From an uncultured Desulfovibrio sp. (GTDB taxonomy: Bacteria > Desulfobacterota > Desulfovibrionia > Desulfovibrionales > Desulfovibrionaceae), in the NCBI GenBank assembly GCA_900555975.1, contig USNI01000072.1:1-5654 (forward strand): 5,654 nucleotides of DNA. The letters are read 5' to 3'. This document shows positions 1-5,555 of the stretch, piece after piece; the first letter of the stretch is position 1; the number at the start of each line of letters is the position of its first letter. The notes below the pieces were generated by a model. It made no database searches, was not told the DNA's origin, and saw only the letters and a list, made by a program, of their open reading frames with translations. The position numbers and the translations under genes are program-made.

Positions 1-722
1 AGATCCACAAAGTGACTGCGCAGGCTGCGAAGCAGAAAATCGAATATATAGGCAAGCGTCACGCCGGCAGCCAGCACCCACAGCGTCTCATAGGCGTTGT
101 TGGGAATGACCCTGTCGTAGACGTTCATGACAAAAAGGGAACTGGCCACGGCTATGGTATTCACCACTACGCTGGCAAGAGCAACATGGCGGTAAATGGG
201 CATGTAAAAGCGCAGCACATCCCAGAACCAGTGCCTACTGCGGCCGAGTTTCACCGGTTCCGTTCTGGCATCGACGCGGGACTCCAGTGCACCGAAGACC
301 GCATAGCCGGAATACTGCGTTTCCAGTTCCTCTCTGGGAACGGTCTGCACACCGTCGCCCATCTCGGGCAAAATAACATTCGCGCTCTCATCGCTCAGAG
401 CCGTCAGTACACAGGAGGTATTGTCCTTTAAAAGAAGGACGCACGGCATGGTAAGCGGGGAAATGTCGCCAAGTGAGGGACGATACAGAACTCTGCCCTT
501 CAGTCCGGCCCTTTCCGCAGCCCTGAGGCAGGCTCCGACACTGATTTTTTCAGCTCCTGCGAGACCGGCAAGAAGAAACTGAGGAGAAACATGCTTGCCC
601 CTGAGCCGGATAAGTACGGAAAGGCTTCTCAGAAGCGCGGGCATGAAATCCACTTCCGAAGGGGAAAGCGGAGTCACGACCGCCGATGTCCGGGAAGAAA
701 ACGATGCTGAGGACTCGCTCAT
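1..722 (-). CDS. Type I secretion system permease/ATPase (LapB/LssB/HlyB-like), N-terminal 240 residues, cut by window edge
   Basis: This is the inner-membrane ABC exporter of a type I secretion system, which with a membrane-fusion protein and an outer-membrane channel moves large RTX- or adhesin-type proteins directly out of the cell. The translation is open from ATG 722 to the window edge. Residues about 25-145 resemble a C39-peptidase-like domain. The expected catalytic Cys/His motifs are not visible, so it should be a non-cleaving substrate-docking domain as in HlyB. Residues about 162-240 begin the membrane domain: RHWFWDVLRFYMPIYR, a first membrane segment (about 178-200), the hallmark MNVYDRVIPNNAYETLWVL (199-217), a second segment, then LRSLRSHFVD. 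This matches the LssB/LapB subfamily closely. The ATPase domain lies outside the window. ATG 722 is chosen because GGAGAGGG (738-731) sits 8 nt upstream; an in-frame GTG exists further up, inside the dyad. The secreted substrate and partner proteins are not visible here. Confidence 0.9.
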   Translation of the reverse strand, partial: MSESSASFSSRTSAVVTPLSPSEVDFMPALLRSLSVLIRLRGKHVSPQFLLAGLAGAEKISVGACLRAAERAGLKGRVLYRPSLGDISPLTMPCVLLLKDNTSCVLTALSDESANVILPEMGDGVQTVPREELETQYSGYAVFGALESRVDARTEPVKLGRSRHWFWDVLRFYMPIYRHVALASVVVNTIAVASSLFVMNVYDRVIPNNAYETLWVLAAGVTLAYIFDFLLRSLRSHFVD

Positions 723-733
723 GGTGCCTGCCC

Positions 734-761
734 TCTCCACATGCCATATAACATGTGGAGA
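734..761. promoter_or_regulatory. Perfect 10-bp inverted repeat over the predicted start site and ribosome binding site of the secretion gene
   Basis: TCTCCACATG (734-743) and its exact reverse complement CATGTGGAGA (752-761) are separated by 8 AT-rich bases. The dyad lies just downstream of the TATAAT at 764-769 and covers the predicted transcription start. Its proximal arm overlaps the GGAGAGGG ribosome binding site of the transporter. It could be a repressor operator. Alternatively, in RNA it could be a hairpin that hides the ribosome binding site. No regulator is encoded in the window to decide between these. Confidence 0.5.
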
Positions 762-763
762 AT

Positions 764-769
764 ATTATA
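764..769 (-). promoter_or_regulatory. Probable -10 element of the type I secretion gene
   Basis: Read on the minus strand this is a perfect TATAAT, 42 nt upstream of the ATG at 722, in an AT-rich stretch. It predicts transcription starting near 757. No good -35 hexamer lies at the usual spacing; the -35 area is instead occupied by a dyad (777-792). The promoter may therefore depend on an activator, or the call may be wrong. Confidence 0.4.
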
Positions 770-776
770 TATCATT

Positions 777-792
777 GAACAATTTTCTGTTC
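777..792. promoter_or_regulatory. GAACA-N6-TGTTC dyad at the -35 region of the secretion gene
   Basis: GAACA (777-781) and TGTTC (788-792) form a perfect 5-bp inverted repeat with a 6-nt spacer, where the -35 box of the minus-strand promoter would lie. Two more direct GAACA copies occur at 816-820 and 823-827. A transcription-factor site is plausible, but short dyads are common in AT-rich DNA. Confidence 0.25.
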
Positions 793-813
793 GCATTCGG
801 GAGCGTTCGTGAC

Positions 814-876
814 ATGAACATGGAACAGCTCTCTGAAGTTGTCTTCTATCAGAAAAATATCCTTCTGCGAAGATGA
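814..876 (+). CDS. Possible 20-residue small protein, divergent from the secretion gene
   Basis: This very short open frame starts at ATG 814 (or ATG 820), with GGGAG at 799-803 ten bases upstream, and ends in TGA at 874-876. The peptide begins MNMEQLSEVV and ends NILLRR: an acidic first half and a hydrophobic-basic tail. The stop codon lies inside a hairpin followed by eight T residues (867-904), so the ORF and terminator form a compact unit. No plus-strand gene follows for almost 1.9 kb, so this is not an ordinary attenuator leader. The peptide is not recognised. It could be a chance ORF; the ribosome binding site and the terminator are the only support. Confidence 0.25.
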   Translation: MNMEQLSEVVFYQKNILLRR

Positions 877-904
877 TCCAAATCACACTTTTCGCGTTTT
901 TTTT
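867..904 (+). terminator. Terminator-like hairpin with an 8-T tract
   Basis: GCGAA (867-871) pairs with TTCGC (891-895), and TGAT (874-877) pairs inside it with ATCA (882-885) around a CCAA loop. After one G come eight Ts (897-904). The stem is interrupted and only moderately stable. The orientation is plus strand, so it would end a transcript arising from the short region upstream, where no conventional gene is present. Confidence 0.4.
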
Positions 905-1151
905 ACCTACGGACATTTTCAAGAAGAAGAACAAATAAAAAACATCAATTAATTCCAATAAATAATTCTTTATCTCTTTTTTCTGACATCCAGTGTCACA
1001 TGTTAAAAAAATAACTGTATCAGGCAGAAAGTGATTTCTTTGTCATAAATATTTCGGCAATCTTGCGTGGAGAGTCAAAACTGTCCGATGCCGGAGTAGT
1101 ACTTCGGTGGCAATTTCATCAATATTCTTTGAAATTACTCAATGTTATATA

Positions 1152-1506
1152 TTATTTTCCCATGGATTCGTTATCAATAAGACGCGCATCGGACACACCA
1201 TTTGCGGATACGACATTGCCGTTCTTGTCTACGCCGACGGACATACTGCCTTTCTGAATCATTCTGGTGGCATGGGCGAGGTTCACGATCAGCGAATCCG
1301 TGGCCATGTCATCTTCCGCATCCGCACATGTCAAAGAACTCTTCCGGAAGCGTCTCACCGCCGGCAAGACTCTTCACTCCGTCACTTTTGCCGTCGGGTT
1401 CGTATTGGGTACGTGCCATAGGAATGCAGTGTGATTTCGCCGTACCTGCAGTTCTGGTTTGCTTCCCACGCGAAGTCGGCACCGTCCGCACCGGCCATAG
1501 TGCCAT
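1152..1506 (-). pseudogene. Frameshifted remnant of a short unrecognised gene
   Basis: The minus strand here reads like protein in three successive frames. One segment (about 1498-1415) reads MAGADGADFAWEANQNC and continues to YGEITLHSYG. It then runs into a stop at 1382, while a frame shifted by one base continues with QYEPDGKSDGVKSLAGGETL and on to PEEFFDM (about 1405-1325). That frame stops at 1309. The third frame carries ATDSLIVNLAHATRMIQKG, then SVGVDKNGNVVSANGVSD, ending ESMGK with TAA at 1152. Each segment has GC-rich third positions and soluble-protein composition; the out-of-frame readings do not. An AGGAGAG ribosome binding site at 1523-1517 precedes ATG 1506. The simplest reading is one gene of about 115 codons with two frameshifts, both in the same direction. 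The family is not recognised. Alternatives are two or three tiny overlapping genes, or assembly errors. Confidence 0.4.
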
Positions 1507-1915
1507 TCAGATGGTGCTCTCCTGAAACAGACCGAAGGCATGAAGGGACAGTAAGGATGAATGAACGAACGAAAACCTCGTTCAGACAGCAGAGAGGAAC
1601 GTGGTGAAATTCAGCCACACAGGGGTAAACCTGTTCAATCGATGAAAGACGAAGAAAAAAACTAAAAAAAATCCTGAGATTCCATGGGGGGGCTTACTTA
1701 GCGCATACCGTCGTCAGGCAAGTTCCAGGAAATGCAGGAATGCTTCAGCCGGCCACGTGCGGCCGATGGAACAGGATTCATCGGTTCCGACCGGCAGTCA
1801 TGAAACATGATGAAGTCCCTCTTTTCGACGTTGAACAACGCCCGGCATAGGATCCAATGCCTCTTCCATCACGTATGGCGGACCAGCACGACACCGGGGC
1901 ACGTTGTCCGGAGCG
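1507..1915. other. Region without a confident gene; homopolymer runs and small palindromes
   Basis: All six frames are broken except for very short stretches. Visible structure includes a GAACGA/TCGTTC hairpin (1567-1583), A-runs at 1655-1661 and 1664-1671, a G7 run (1686-1692), and a CCGATG/CATCGG inverted repeat (1763-1784). On the minus strand the A-runs become T-tracts preceded by a weak AATC-TCAG-GATT hairpin (1670-1681), a poor candidate terminator for trmO or for the small ORF at 1698-1808. Confidence 0.5.
1698..1808 (-). CDS. Possible 36-residue small protein downstream of trmO
   Basis: ATG 1808 is preceded by AGAGGG (1822-1817) at an ideal 8-nt spacing, and the frame closes with TAA at 1698. 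The peptide begins MFHDCRSEPMNPVPSAARG and ends NLPDDGMR. It contains two Cys and no membrane segment. It lies 107 nt after the trmO stop on the same strand and is followed by a T-rich tract, so it could ride on the trmO transcript. No family is recognised. The same frame is open further upstream to a TGA near 1868, so it could equally be the tail of a decayed gene. Confidence 0.25.
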   Translation of the reverse strand: MFHDCRSEPMNPVPSAARGRLKHSCISWNLPDDGMR

Positions 1916-2599
1916 TCATTTCCTCATGTTCAGTCTCACCACTTCCCGAATTTCAGCCACACCGTCATGCACGGAAAAGCGTATGTCGTATCCGGCAAAG
2001 GGCATGCCGTACACACGGTCGGGATCATTATGGTAATGCGGGCGCGGATCCCTTTCCAGAATGCCTGCAACAGCCTCCTGCTGCTCTGCGCTGAACAGTC
2101 TGCGCCATCTGTCTGGAAAATTCACGTGCAAAGTACGGTCGGCAAGTCTGGTCGTAAAGCCGCCCTGCGCCTCAGGATGCGAGTCGGAATACGGCACATA
2201 GGGCTTGATGTCGAAAATGGGAGTGCCGTCCATGAGGTCCACACCGGACACCAGAAGTTCCGGTCCTTCCCGCCCGGCAAGATCCACCTTTTCCAGGCGG
2301 ACACAGGACAGTCCAAGAAAATTGGGACGGAACGGTGAACGGGTGGCAAACACGCCCATGCGTATGTTGCCGCCAAGACGAGGCGGGCGCACTGTGGGTG
2401 ACCATTCATCCCGTACGGCATGCGAGAACTGCCAGATGAGCCAGATATGCGTAAAATCCTCAAGCCCCCGCAGCGCCTCCGGTTCCCGGTATTTCGCAGC
2501 AAACACGATGCGCCCCTTCAGAGCCTTCACAAGTCCGCACTGACGGGGAACGCCAAACTTCGTCGGCAGATCCGTATGTATATGAGCAATGGCTTCCAT
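1916..2599 (-). CDS. trmO: tRNA (N6-threonylcarbamoyladenosine-37-N6)-methyltransferase TrmO (TsaA/YaeB family)
   Basis: TrmO uses S-adenosylmethionine to methylate t6A at position 37 of threonine tRNAs, giving m6t6A, a cytoplasmic modification that tunes decoding. The 227-residue product is close to the 235 residues of the E. coli protein. The N-terminal beta-barrel domain carries FGVPRQCGLV (15-24), EDFTHIWLIWQFS (47-59), the signature GVFATRSPFRPNFLGLS (82-98), and DGTPIFDIKPYVPYSD (124-139). The C-terminal domain follows, with WRRLFSAEQ and DPRPHYHND. ATG 2599 is chosen because it begins the conserved domain and has GGTGAAG just upstream. The frame stays open to ATG 2743, but the extra 48 residues are not family-like and have no good ribosome binding site. 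The gene is divergent from the flavoprotein gene starting at 2755. Family assignment is secure. Confidence 0.93.
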   Translation of the reverse strand: MEAIAHIHTDLPTKFGVPRQCGLVKALKGRIVFAAKYREPEALRGLEDFTHIWLIWQFSHAVRDEWSPTVRPPRLGGNIRMGVFATRSPFRPNFLGLSCVRLEKVDLAGREGPELLVSGVDLMDGTPIFDIKPYVPYSDSHPEAQGGFTTRLADRTLHVNFPDRWRRLFSAEQQEAVAGILERDPRPHYHNDPDRVYGMPFAGYDIRFSVHDGVAEIREVVRLNMRK

Positions 2600-2657
2600 T
2601 TCTTCACCATAGCGGATGCCGCCGACGCAGGCAAGGCGGCGAGCGTTCATTTTCGAC

Positions 2658-2686
2658 TTGCAAGAAGCGTCGTTCCGCCCTATTCT
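2658..2686 (+). promoter_or_regulatory. Candidate sigma-70-type promoter for the flavoprotein gene
   Basis: TTGCAA (2658-2663) and TATTCT (2681-2686) are separated by exactly 17 bases. Each hexamer matches the consensus at four of six positions. Transcription would start near 2693, leaving a leader of about 60 nt before ATG 2755. The position in the divergent trmO-flavoprotein gap fits. Confidence 0.4.
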
Positions 2687-2754
2687 GCTTGGAATATATG
2701 CCGGAATTTCATATGGATCGGACAGCAGACACTCTGCCTGCAAAGGGAGGAAAC

Positions 2755-3396
2755 ATGATACTTGCTCTTAACGGCAGTCCGAGAAGAAAAGGCAATACGG
2801 CCACCATGCTGGAAGCAGCACTGAAGGGTGCGGCCTCTGCCGGAGCGGAAACCCGCCTCATCCAGCTCTATCCCCTTAACTACAAAGGATGCATCAGCTG
2901 CTTTTCCTGCAAGCTCAAGACAGGACGTCACGGACACTGCGCCATGAAAGACGATCTTTCCCCGGTTCTTGAACTGATGGAGGAAACTGATGCTCTGATT
3001 TTCGGTTCCCCCATTTATTACGGAGACGTGACTGCCGAAATGCTGGCTCTTGAGCATCGCTTTCTTTTCAGTCACATGCTGTACAACAAGGAAAACCGCT
3101 GGGTCTTTCCCCGCAGAATTCCGTCAGCCTTCATCTATACGTTCGGAGTGACGGCGGATCAGGCCGAAAACGTACTTGCCCCCTTTGCCCCCCTGCACTC
3201 CCGCATGAGTGAAATGCTGGGAATTCCCTGCGAACTCTGCTACAGCGCCAATGCCCTGCAGTTCGATGACTACAGTCGCTATGAGGCGGATCGCTACGAT
3301 CCCGTTGAAAAAAAGAAATATCATGAAGAAGTCTTTCCCGAAGACTGCCGGAAAGCCTATGAGCTGGGGCGACGTCTGGTCGAGAAACGTTCTTGA
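2755..3396 (+). CDS. Flavodoxin-family NAD(P)H-dependent FMN oxidoreductase with a Cys cluster (iron-sulfur-flavoprotein-like)
   Basis: This is a cytoplasmic flavoprotein of 213 residues with a flavodoxin-like fold. The N-terminus MILALNGSPRRKGNT is the FMN-phosphate-binding loop (GSPRRKGNT, 7-15). It is followed by YKGCISCFSCK with Cys46, Cys49 and Cys52, then Cys62, and the second flavin-contacting segment LIFGSPIYYGDVTAEM (81-95). Family members pass electrons from NAD(P)H or ferredoxin to quinones or other acceptors; the substrate cannot be read from the sequence. The four cysteines are spaced CX2CX2CX9C. The last gap is longer than in classical iron-sulfur flavoproteins, so cluster binding is possible but not certain. 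ATG 2755 is chosen for the flavin loop at its start and GGGAGG (2745-2750) directly upstream. An upstream in-frame ATG at 2689 would add 22 non-family residues. uraA follows on the same strand 112 bp later. Confidence 0.85.
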   Translation: MILALNGSPRRKGNTATMLEAALKGAASAGAETRLIQLYPLNYKGCISCFSCKLKTGRHGHCAMKDDLSPVLELMEETDALIFGSPIYYGDVTAEMLALEHRFLFSHMLYNKENRWVFPRRIPSAFIYTFGVTADQAENVLAPFAPLHSRMSEMLGIPCELCYSANALQFDDYSRYEADRYDPVEKKKYHEEVFPEDCRKAYELGRRLVEKRS

Positions 3397-3421
3397 ACAT
3401 GCCGGCTGCCGGTAGAAAAGA

Positions 3422-3455
3422 CGGACTGGGAGCACATGCGCTCATCCCCTGTCCG
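3422..3455 (+). other. Interrupted hairpin between the flavoprotein gene and uraA
   Basis: CGGAC (3422-3426) pairs with GTCCG (3451-3455). Inside it GAGC (3430-3433) pairs with GCTC (3440-3443) around a 6-nt loop, and GG/CC pairing is possible across a bulge. No T-run follows directly (the nearest, TTTTT, is about 30 nt on), so it is not a standard terminator. It could be an mRNA-processing or leader structure of uraA. Confidence 0.3.
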
Positions 3456-3508
3456 CCCATATCCAGAGCGCATCGGTCTTTCACCCCTTTTTCAATGAGG
3501 ATAATACC

Positions 3509-4759
3509 GTGGAGTATCATGTCATTCAGGTCGAGGAACGTCCGCCGCTTCTTCTTAACATCCCTCTGAGCATACAGCACCTGTTTGCCATGTTCGGCTC
3601 CACCGTGCTCGTGCCCTTTCTGTTCAAGGTGAATCCCACCACCTGTCTGTTCATGAACGGCATAGGCACACTGCTGTATCTCATCATCACCCGTGGAAAA
3701 ATTCCATCCTACCTCGGCTCCAGCTTCGCCTTCATCTCTCCCGTGCTGGCCATCATCGCGGCGAGCGGCTATTCCTCGGCCCAGTCTGGCTTCATCGTGT
3801 TCGGTCTTCTGTTCATCCTCTTCTCGTTGATCATACGGGCTGTGGGCACGAAATGGATCGATGTTATATTCCCGCCTGCGGCCATGGGTTCCATCATCGC
3901 GGTCATCGGACTCGAACTCGCCCCGACCGCCGCTTCCATGGCCGGACTCACGGGTGAGACCATCAACATGGACAACGTACTGGTTTCCATGTTCACACTC
4001 ACCGTCACGGTCGTCGGATCCGTTGCCTTCAAAGGTTTTCTTGCCATCATTCCGGTACTGTTCGGAGTCATCTGCGGCTATGTGTTCGCCTTCTTCATGG
4101 GCATGGTCGATCTGACCCCCGTCATCGAAGCGCCCTGGTTCCAGCTGCCGCAGTTCTACGCGCCCACCTTCGATCTCAACGCCATACTTATCATTGCTCC
4201 CGCTGCTCTCGTGGTTCTTGCCGAACACATAGGACATCTTCTCGTCACCGGCAACGTCGTCGGACGCGATCTCATCAAGGATCCCGGACTTTCCCGCTCG
4301 TTGTTTGCCGACGGCTGTTCCAATGTCCTCTCCGGCTTCTTCGGAGCCACGCCCAACACCACATACGGTGAGAACATCGGCGTCATGGCCATCACCCGCG
4401 TATACAGCGTCTGGGTACTCGGCGGCGCAGCCGTCATGGCCATCCTGCTTTCCTTCGTAGGAAAGCTTGCCGAGCTCATCCGCGGCATTCCCGTTCCCGT
4501 CATGGGCGGCGTATGCCTGCTGCTGTTCGGCGTTATTGCCGCTTCCGGCCTGCGCGTCCTTGTGGAACGCAAGGTGGACTACAGCAAATCTTCCAATCTG
4601 GTCATGACCTCCGTCATCATGATCATCGGTCTGAGCGGAGCCAAACTTTCCTTCGGTTCCTTTACCATTCAGGGCATGGTTCTCGCCACCATCATAGCCA
4701 TCATTCTCAGCCTGGCGTTCAAACTGTTCGATCACTTCCACCTTCTGCACAAGGACTGA
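3509..4759 (+). CDS. uraA: Uracil:proton symporter UraA (NCS2 / nucleobase-ascorbate transporter family)
   Basis: This inner-membrane permease imports uracil with protons for the pyrimidine salvage pathway. The product is 416 residues with many hydrophobic segments, close to the 429 of E. coli UraA. Family landmarks are QHLFAMFGSTVLVP (23-36), YLGSSFAFISP (68-78), the motif VVLAEHIGHLLVTGNVVGRD (235-254), and TPNTTYGENIGVMAITRVYS (281-300). The residues that bind uracil in the E. coli protein (Phe73, Glu241, His245, Glu290) have clear counterparts: Phe73, Glu239, His243 and Glu288. This supports uracil rather than xanthine as substrate. The start is GTG 3509, with GAGG (3497-3500) eight bases upstream; the next in-frame Met lies inside the first membrane segment. 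The gene is preceded by the flavoprotein gene and a hairpin, and followed by a bidirectional terminator shared with phoU. A uracil phosphoribosyltransferase gene, often a neighbour, is not in the window. Confidence 0.93.
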   Translation: MEYHVIQVEERPPLLLNIPLSIQHLFAMFGSTVLVPFLFKVNPTTCLFMNGIGTLLYLIITRGKIPSYLGSSFAFISPVLAIIAASGYSSAQSGFIVFGLLFILFSLIIRAVGTKWIDVIFPPAAMGSIIAVIGLELAPTAASMAGLTGETINMDNVLVSMFTLTVTVVGSVAFKGFLAIIPVLFGVICGYVFAFFMGMVDLTPVIEAPWFQLPQFYAPTFDLNAILIIAPAALVVLAEHIGHLLVTGNVVGRDLIKDPGLSRSLFADGCSNVLSGFFGATPNTTYGENIGVMAITRVYSVWVLGGAAVMAILLSFVGKLAELIRGIPVPVMGGVCLLLFGVIAASGLRVLVERKVDYSKSSNLVMTSVIMIIGLSGAKLSFGSFTIQGMVLATIIAIILSLAFKLFDHFHLLHKD

Positions 4760-4779
4760 CCCCATACTTCGGAATAAAA

Positions 4780-4820
4780 AAGCCCCCTCAGGCCGGAAGA
4801 GCAACAGTCGGAGGGGGCTT
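4780..4820. terminator. Bidirectional rho-independent terminator between uraA and phoU
   Basis: AAGCCCCCTC (4780-4789) and GAGGGGGCTT (4811-4820) form a perfect 10-bp stem around a 21-nt loop. On the minus strand the stem is followed by TTTTTTATT, an ideal T-tract, so it should end the phoU transcript 18 nt after its stop codon. On the plus strand the following bases (ATGTGTTTTCTTTT) are only partly T-rich, giving a weaker terminator for uraA. Confidence 0.88.
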
Positions 4821-4838
4821 ATGTGTTTTCTTTTCCTG

Positions 4839-5519
4839 TCAGGCTTCAGAGCCGGAAAGCTTCACCCTGTGCTTGACGGTAATGCCGTCGCACATGAAGC
4901 AGAGATGCTCTACGATGTTCTCGGAACGACGGCATATTCTGTCGATGGAACGAACGATGAGAATGAGCGGAACAGCGACCTCCGGTTCGACAAGGTCCTC
5001 CCGCACGGCCTTCATCAGCTTTTCATAGATGGCAAGCAGCAGCTGAACGCTGTTGTCGGTACTCTGAAAGACCACCATGCCCTGGTTCACATCCTCGGAG
5101 CGAAAGGCGCTGAGCGAAGTGTCGAGCATATCGAATGCAAGCTGCATGTAGCGGGCAAGATCCTGCTCCAGCTCCGAAGGAAGAGCTTCCGGAAGAAACT
5201 TTATCTGACGGCCGATGGTCACGGCCTCATCAGCAATGCGTTCAAGATCCAGCACCATGCGCACGGCCGTAAGAATAAATCTCAGATCCTTGGCTACAGG
5301 CTGCGTTCTGGCGATGACGCTGGTGCACTTTTCATCAAGCTCCAGTTCCATTTCGTCGATGACGTCATCGCCGCGTACGACGTCTTCCGCAGCCTTGGTG
5401 TCGCGGAGCAGCACCGCCGTACGGGCTTTGCTGTAGGCCATCTGTACAAGACTGCCCATGGTGAGCAGCTCGGTCCTCAATCCACGAAGTACGGAAGAGC
5501 CGTACATCTGATCCTTCAT
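4839..5519 (-). CDS. phoU: Phosphate signalling protein PhoU
   Basis: PhoU links the PstSCAB phosphate transporter to the PhoR/PhoB two-component system and damps both signalling and uptake when phosphate is plentiful; it works in the cytoplasm at the membrane. The 226-residue product is all-helical with two PhoU repeats. Repeat 1 contains DDVIDEMELELDEKC (51-65), QPVAKDLRFILTAV (73-86) and the metal-site motif DLERIADEAVTIG (91-103). Repeat 2 contains FQSTDNSVQ (151-159) and RSIDRICRRSENIVEHL (190-206), then the typical tail FMCDGITVKHR. In repeat 2 the usual ERxxD motif is changed to Asp193-Arg-Ile-Cys-Arg197, so the second metal site is probably weakened. ATG 5519 is chosen because AGAGG (5530-5526) lies 6 nt upstream; ATG 5555 has no ribosome binding site. 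No pst gene is seen in the 135 bases upstream. Confidence 0.92.
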   Translation of the reverse strand: MKDQMYGSSVLRGLRTELLTMGSLVQMAYSKARTAVLLRDTKAAEDVVRGDDVIDEMELELDEKCTSVIARTQPVAKDLRFILTAVRMVLDLERIADEAVTIGRQIKFLPEALPSELEQDLARYMQLAFDMLDTSLSAFRSEDVNQGMVVFQSTDNSVQLLLAIYEKLMKAVREDLVEPEVAVPLILIVRSIDRICRRSENIVEHLCFMCDGITVKHRVKLSGSEA

Positions 5520-5555
5520 GATCAACCTCTGCTGGCCGAAGATGATCTCCGGCAT

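Larger units (their letters stand above)
723..1151. other. AT-rich intergenic region, mainly promoter DNA
   Basis: No conventional gene is visible here. Besides the -10 element, the two dyads, the small ORF and the hairpin listed separately, there is a TGACA-N5-TGTCA dyad at 984-998 between a T-rich and an A-rich stretch. The DNA from about 895 to 1060 is strongly AT-rich compared with the flanking genes, as expected for regulatory or recently acquired DNA. Confidence 0.5.

Noticed and set aside
12..431. A 139-codon open frame on the plus strand
   Set aside because: It lies opposite the clearly conserved exporter coding sequence and has no ribosome binding site or family resemblance.
984..998. 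TGACA-N5-TGTCA dyad as a CRP/FNR-type site
   Set aside because: It lacks the TGTGA-N6-TCACA or TTGAT-N4-ATCAA consensus, and it lies more than 200 bp from the nearest predicted start.
1107..1421. A 104-codon open frame on the plus strand opposite the broken gene
   Set aside because: Its composition is Arg/His-rich and shadow-like, while the minus-strand readings have better codon use and protein-like motifs. It is not fully excluded, because both strands are open in places.
1830..1917. In-frame TGA near 1868 as a possible selenocysteine codon, with a small GGCAT/ATGCC hairpin just after it
   Set aside because: The stem is only 5 bp, the product matches no selenoprotein family, and no Cys-containing homologue is recognised. 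Chance is the simpler explanation.
2122..2543. Several 77-126 codon open frames on both strands inside trmO
   Set aside because: They are out-of-frame shadows of the conserved TrmO coding sequence.
3131..4804. A 557-codon open frame on the minus strand opposite uraA and the end of the flavoprotein gene
   Set aside because: The product is an Asp/Gly/Glu/His-rich low-complexity string with no recognisable family. It is the mirror image of hydrophobic codons in uraA, a known artefact opposite membrane-protein genes in GC-rich-third-position DNA.
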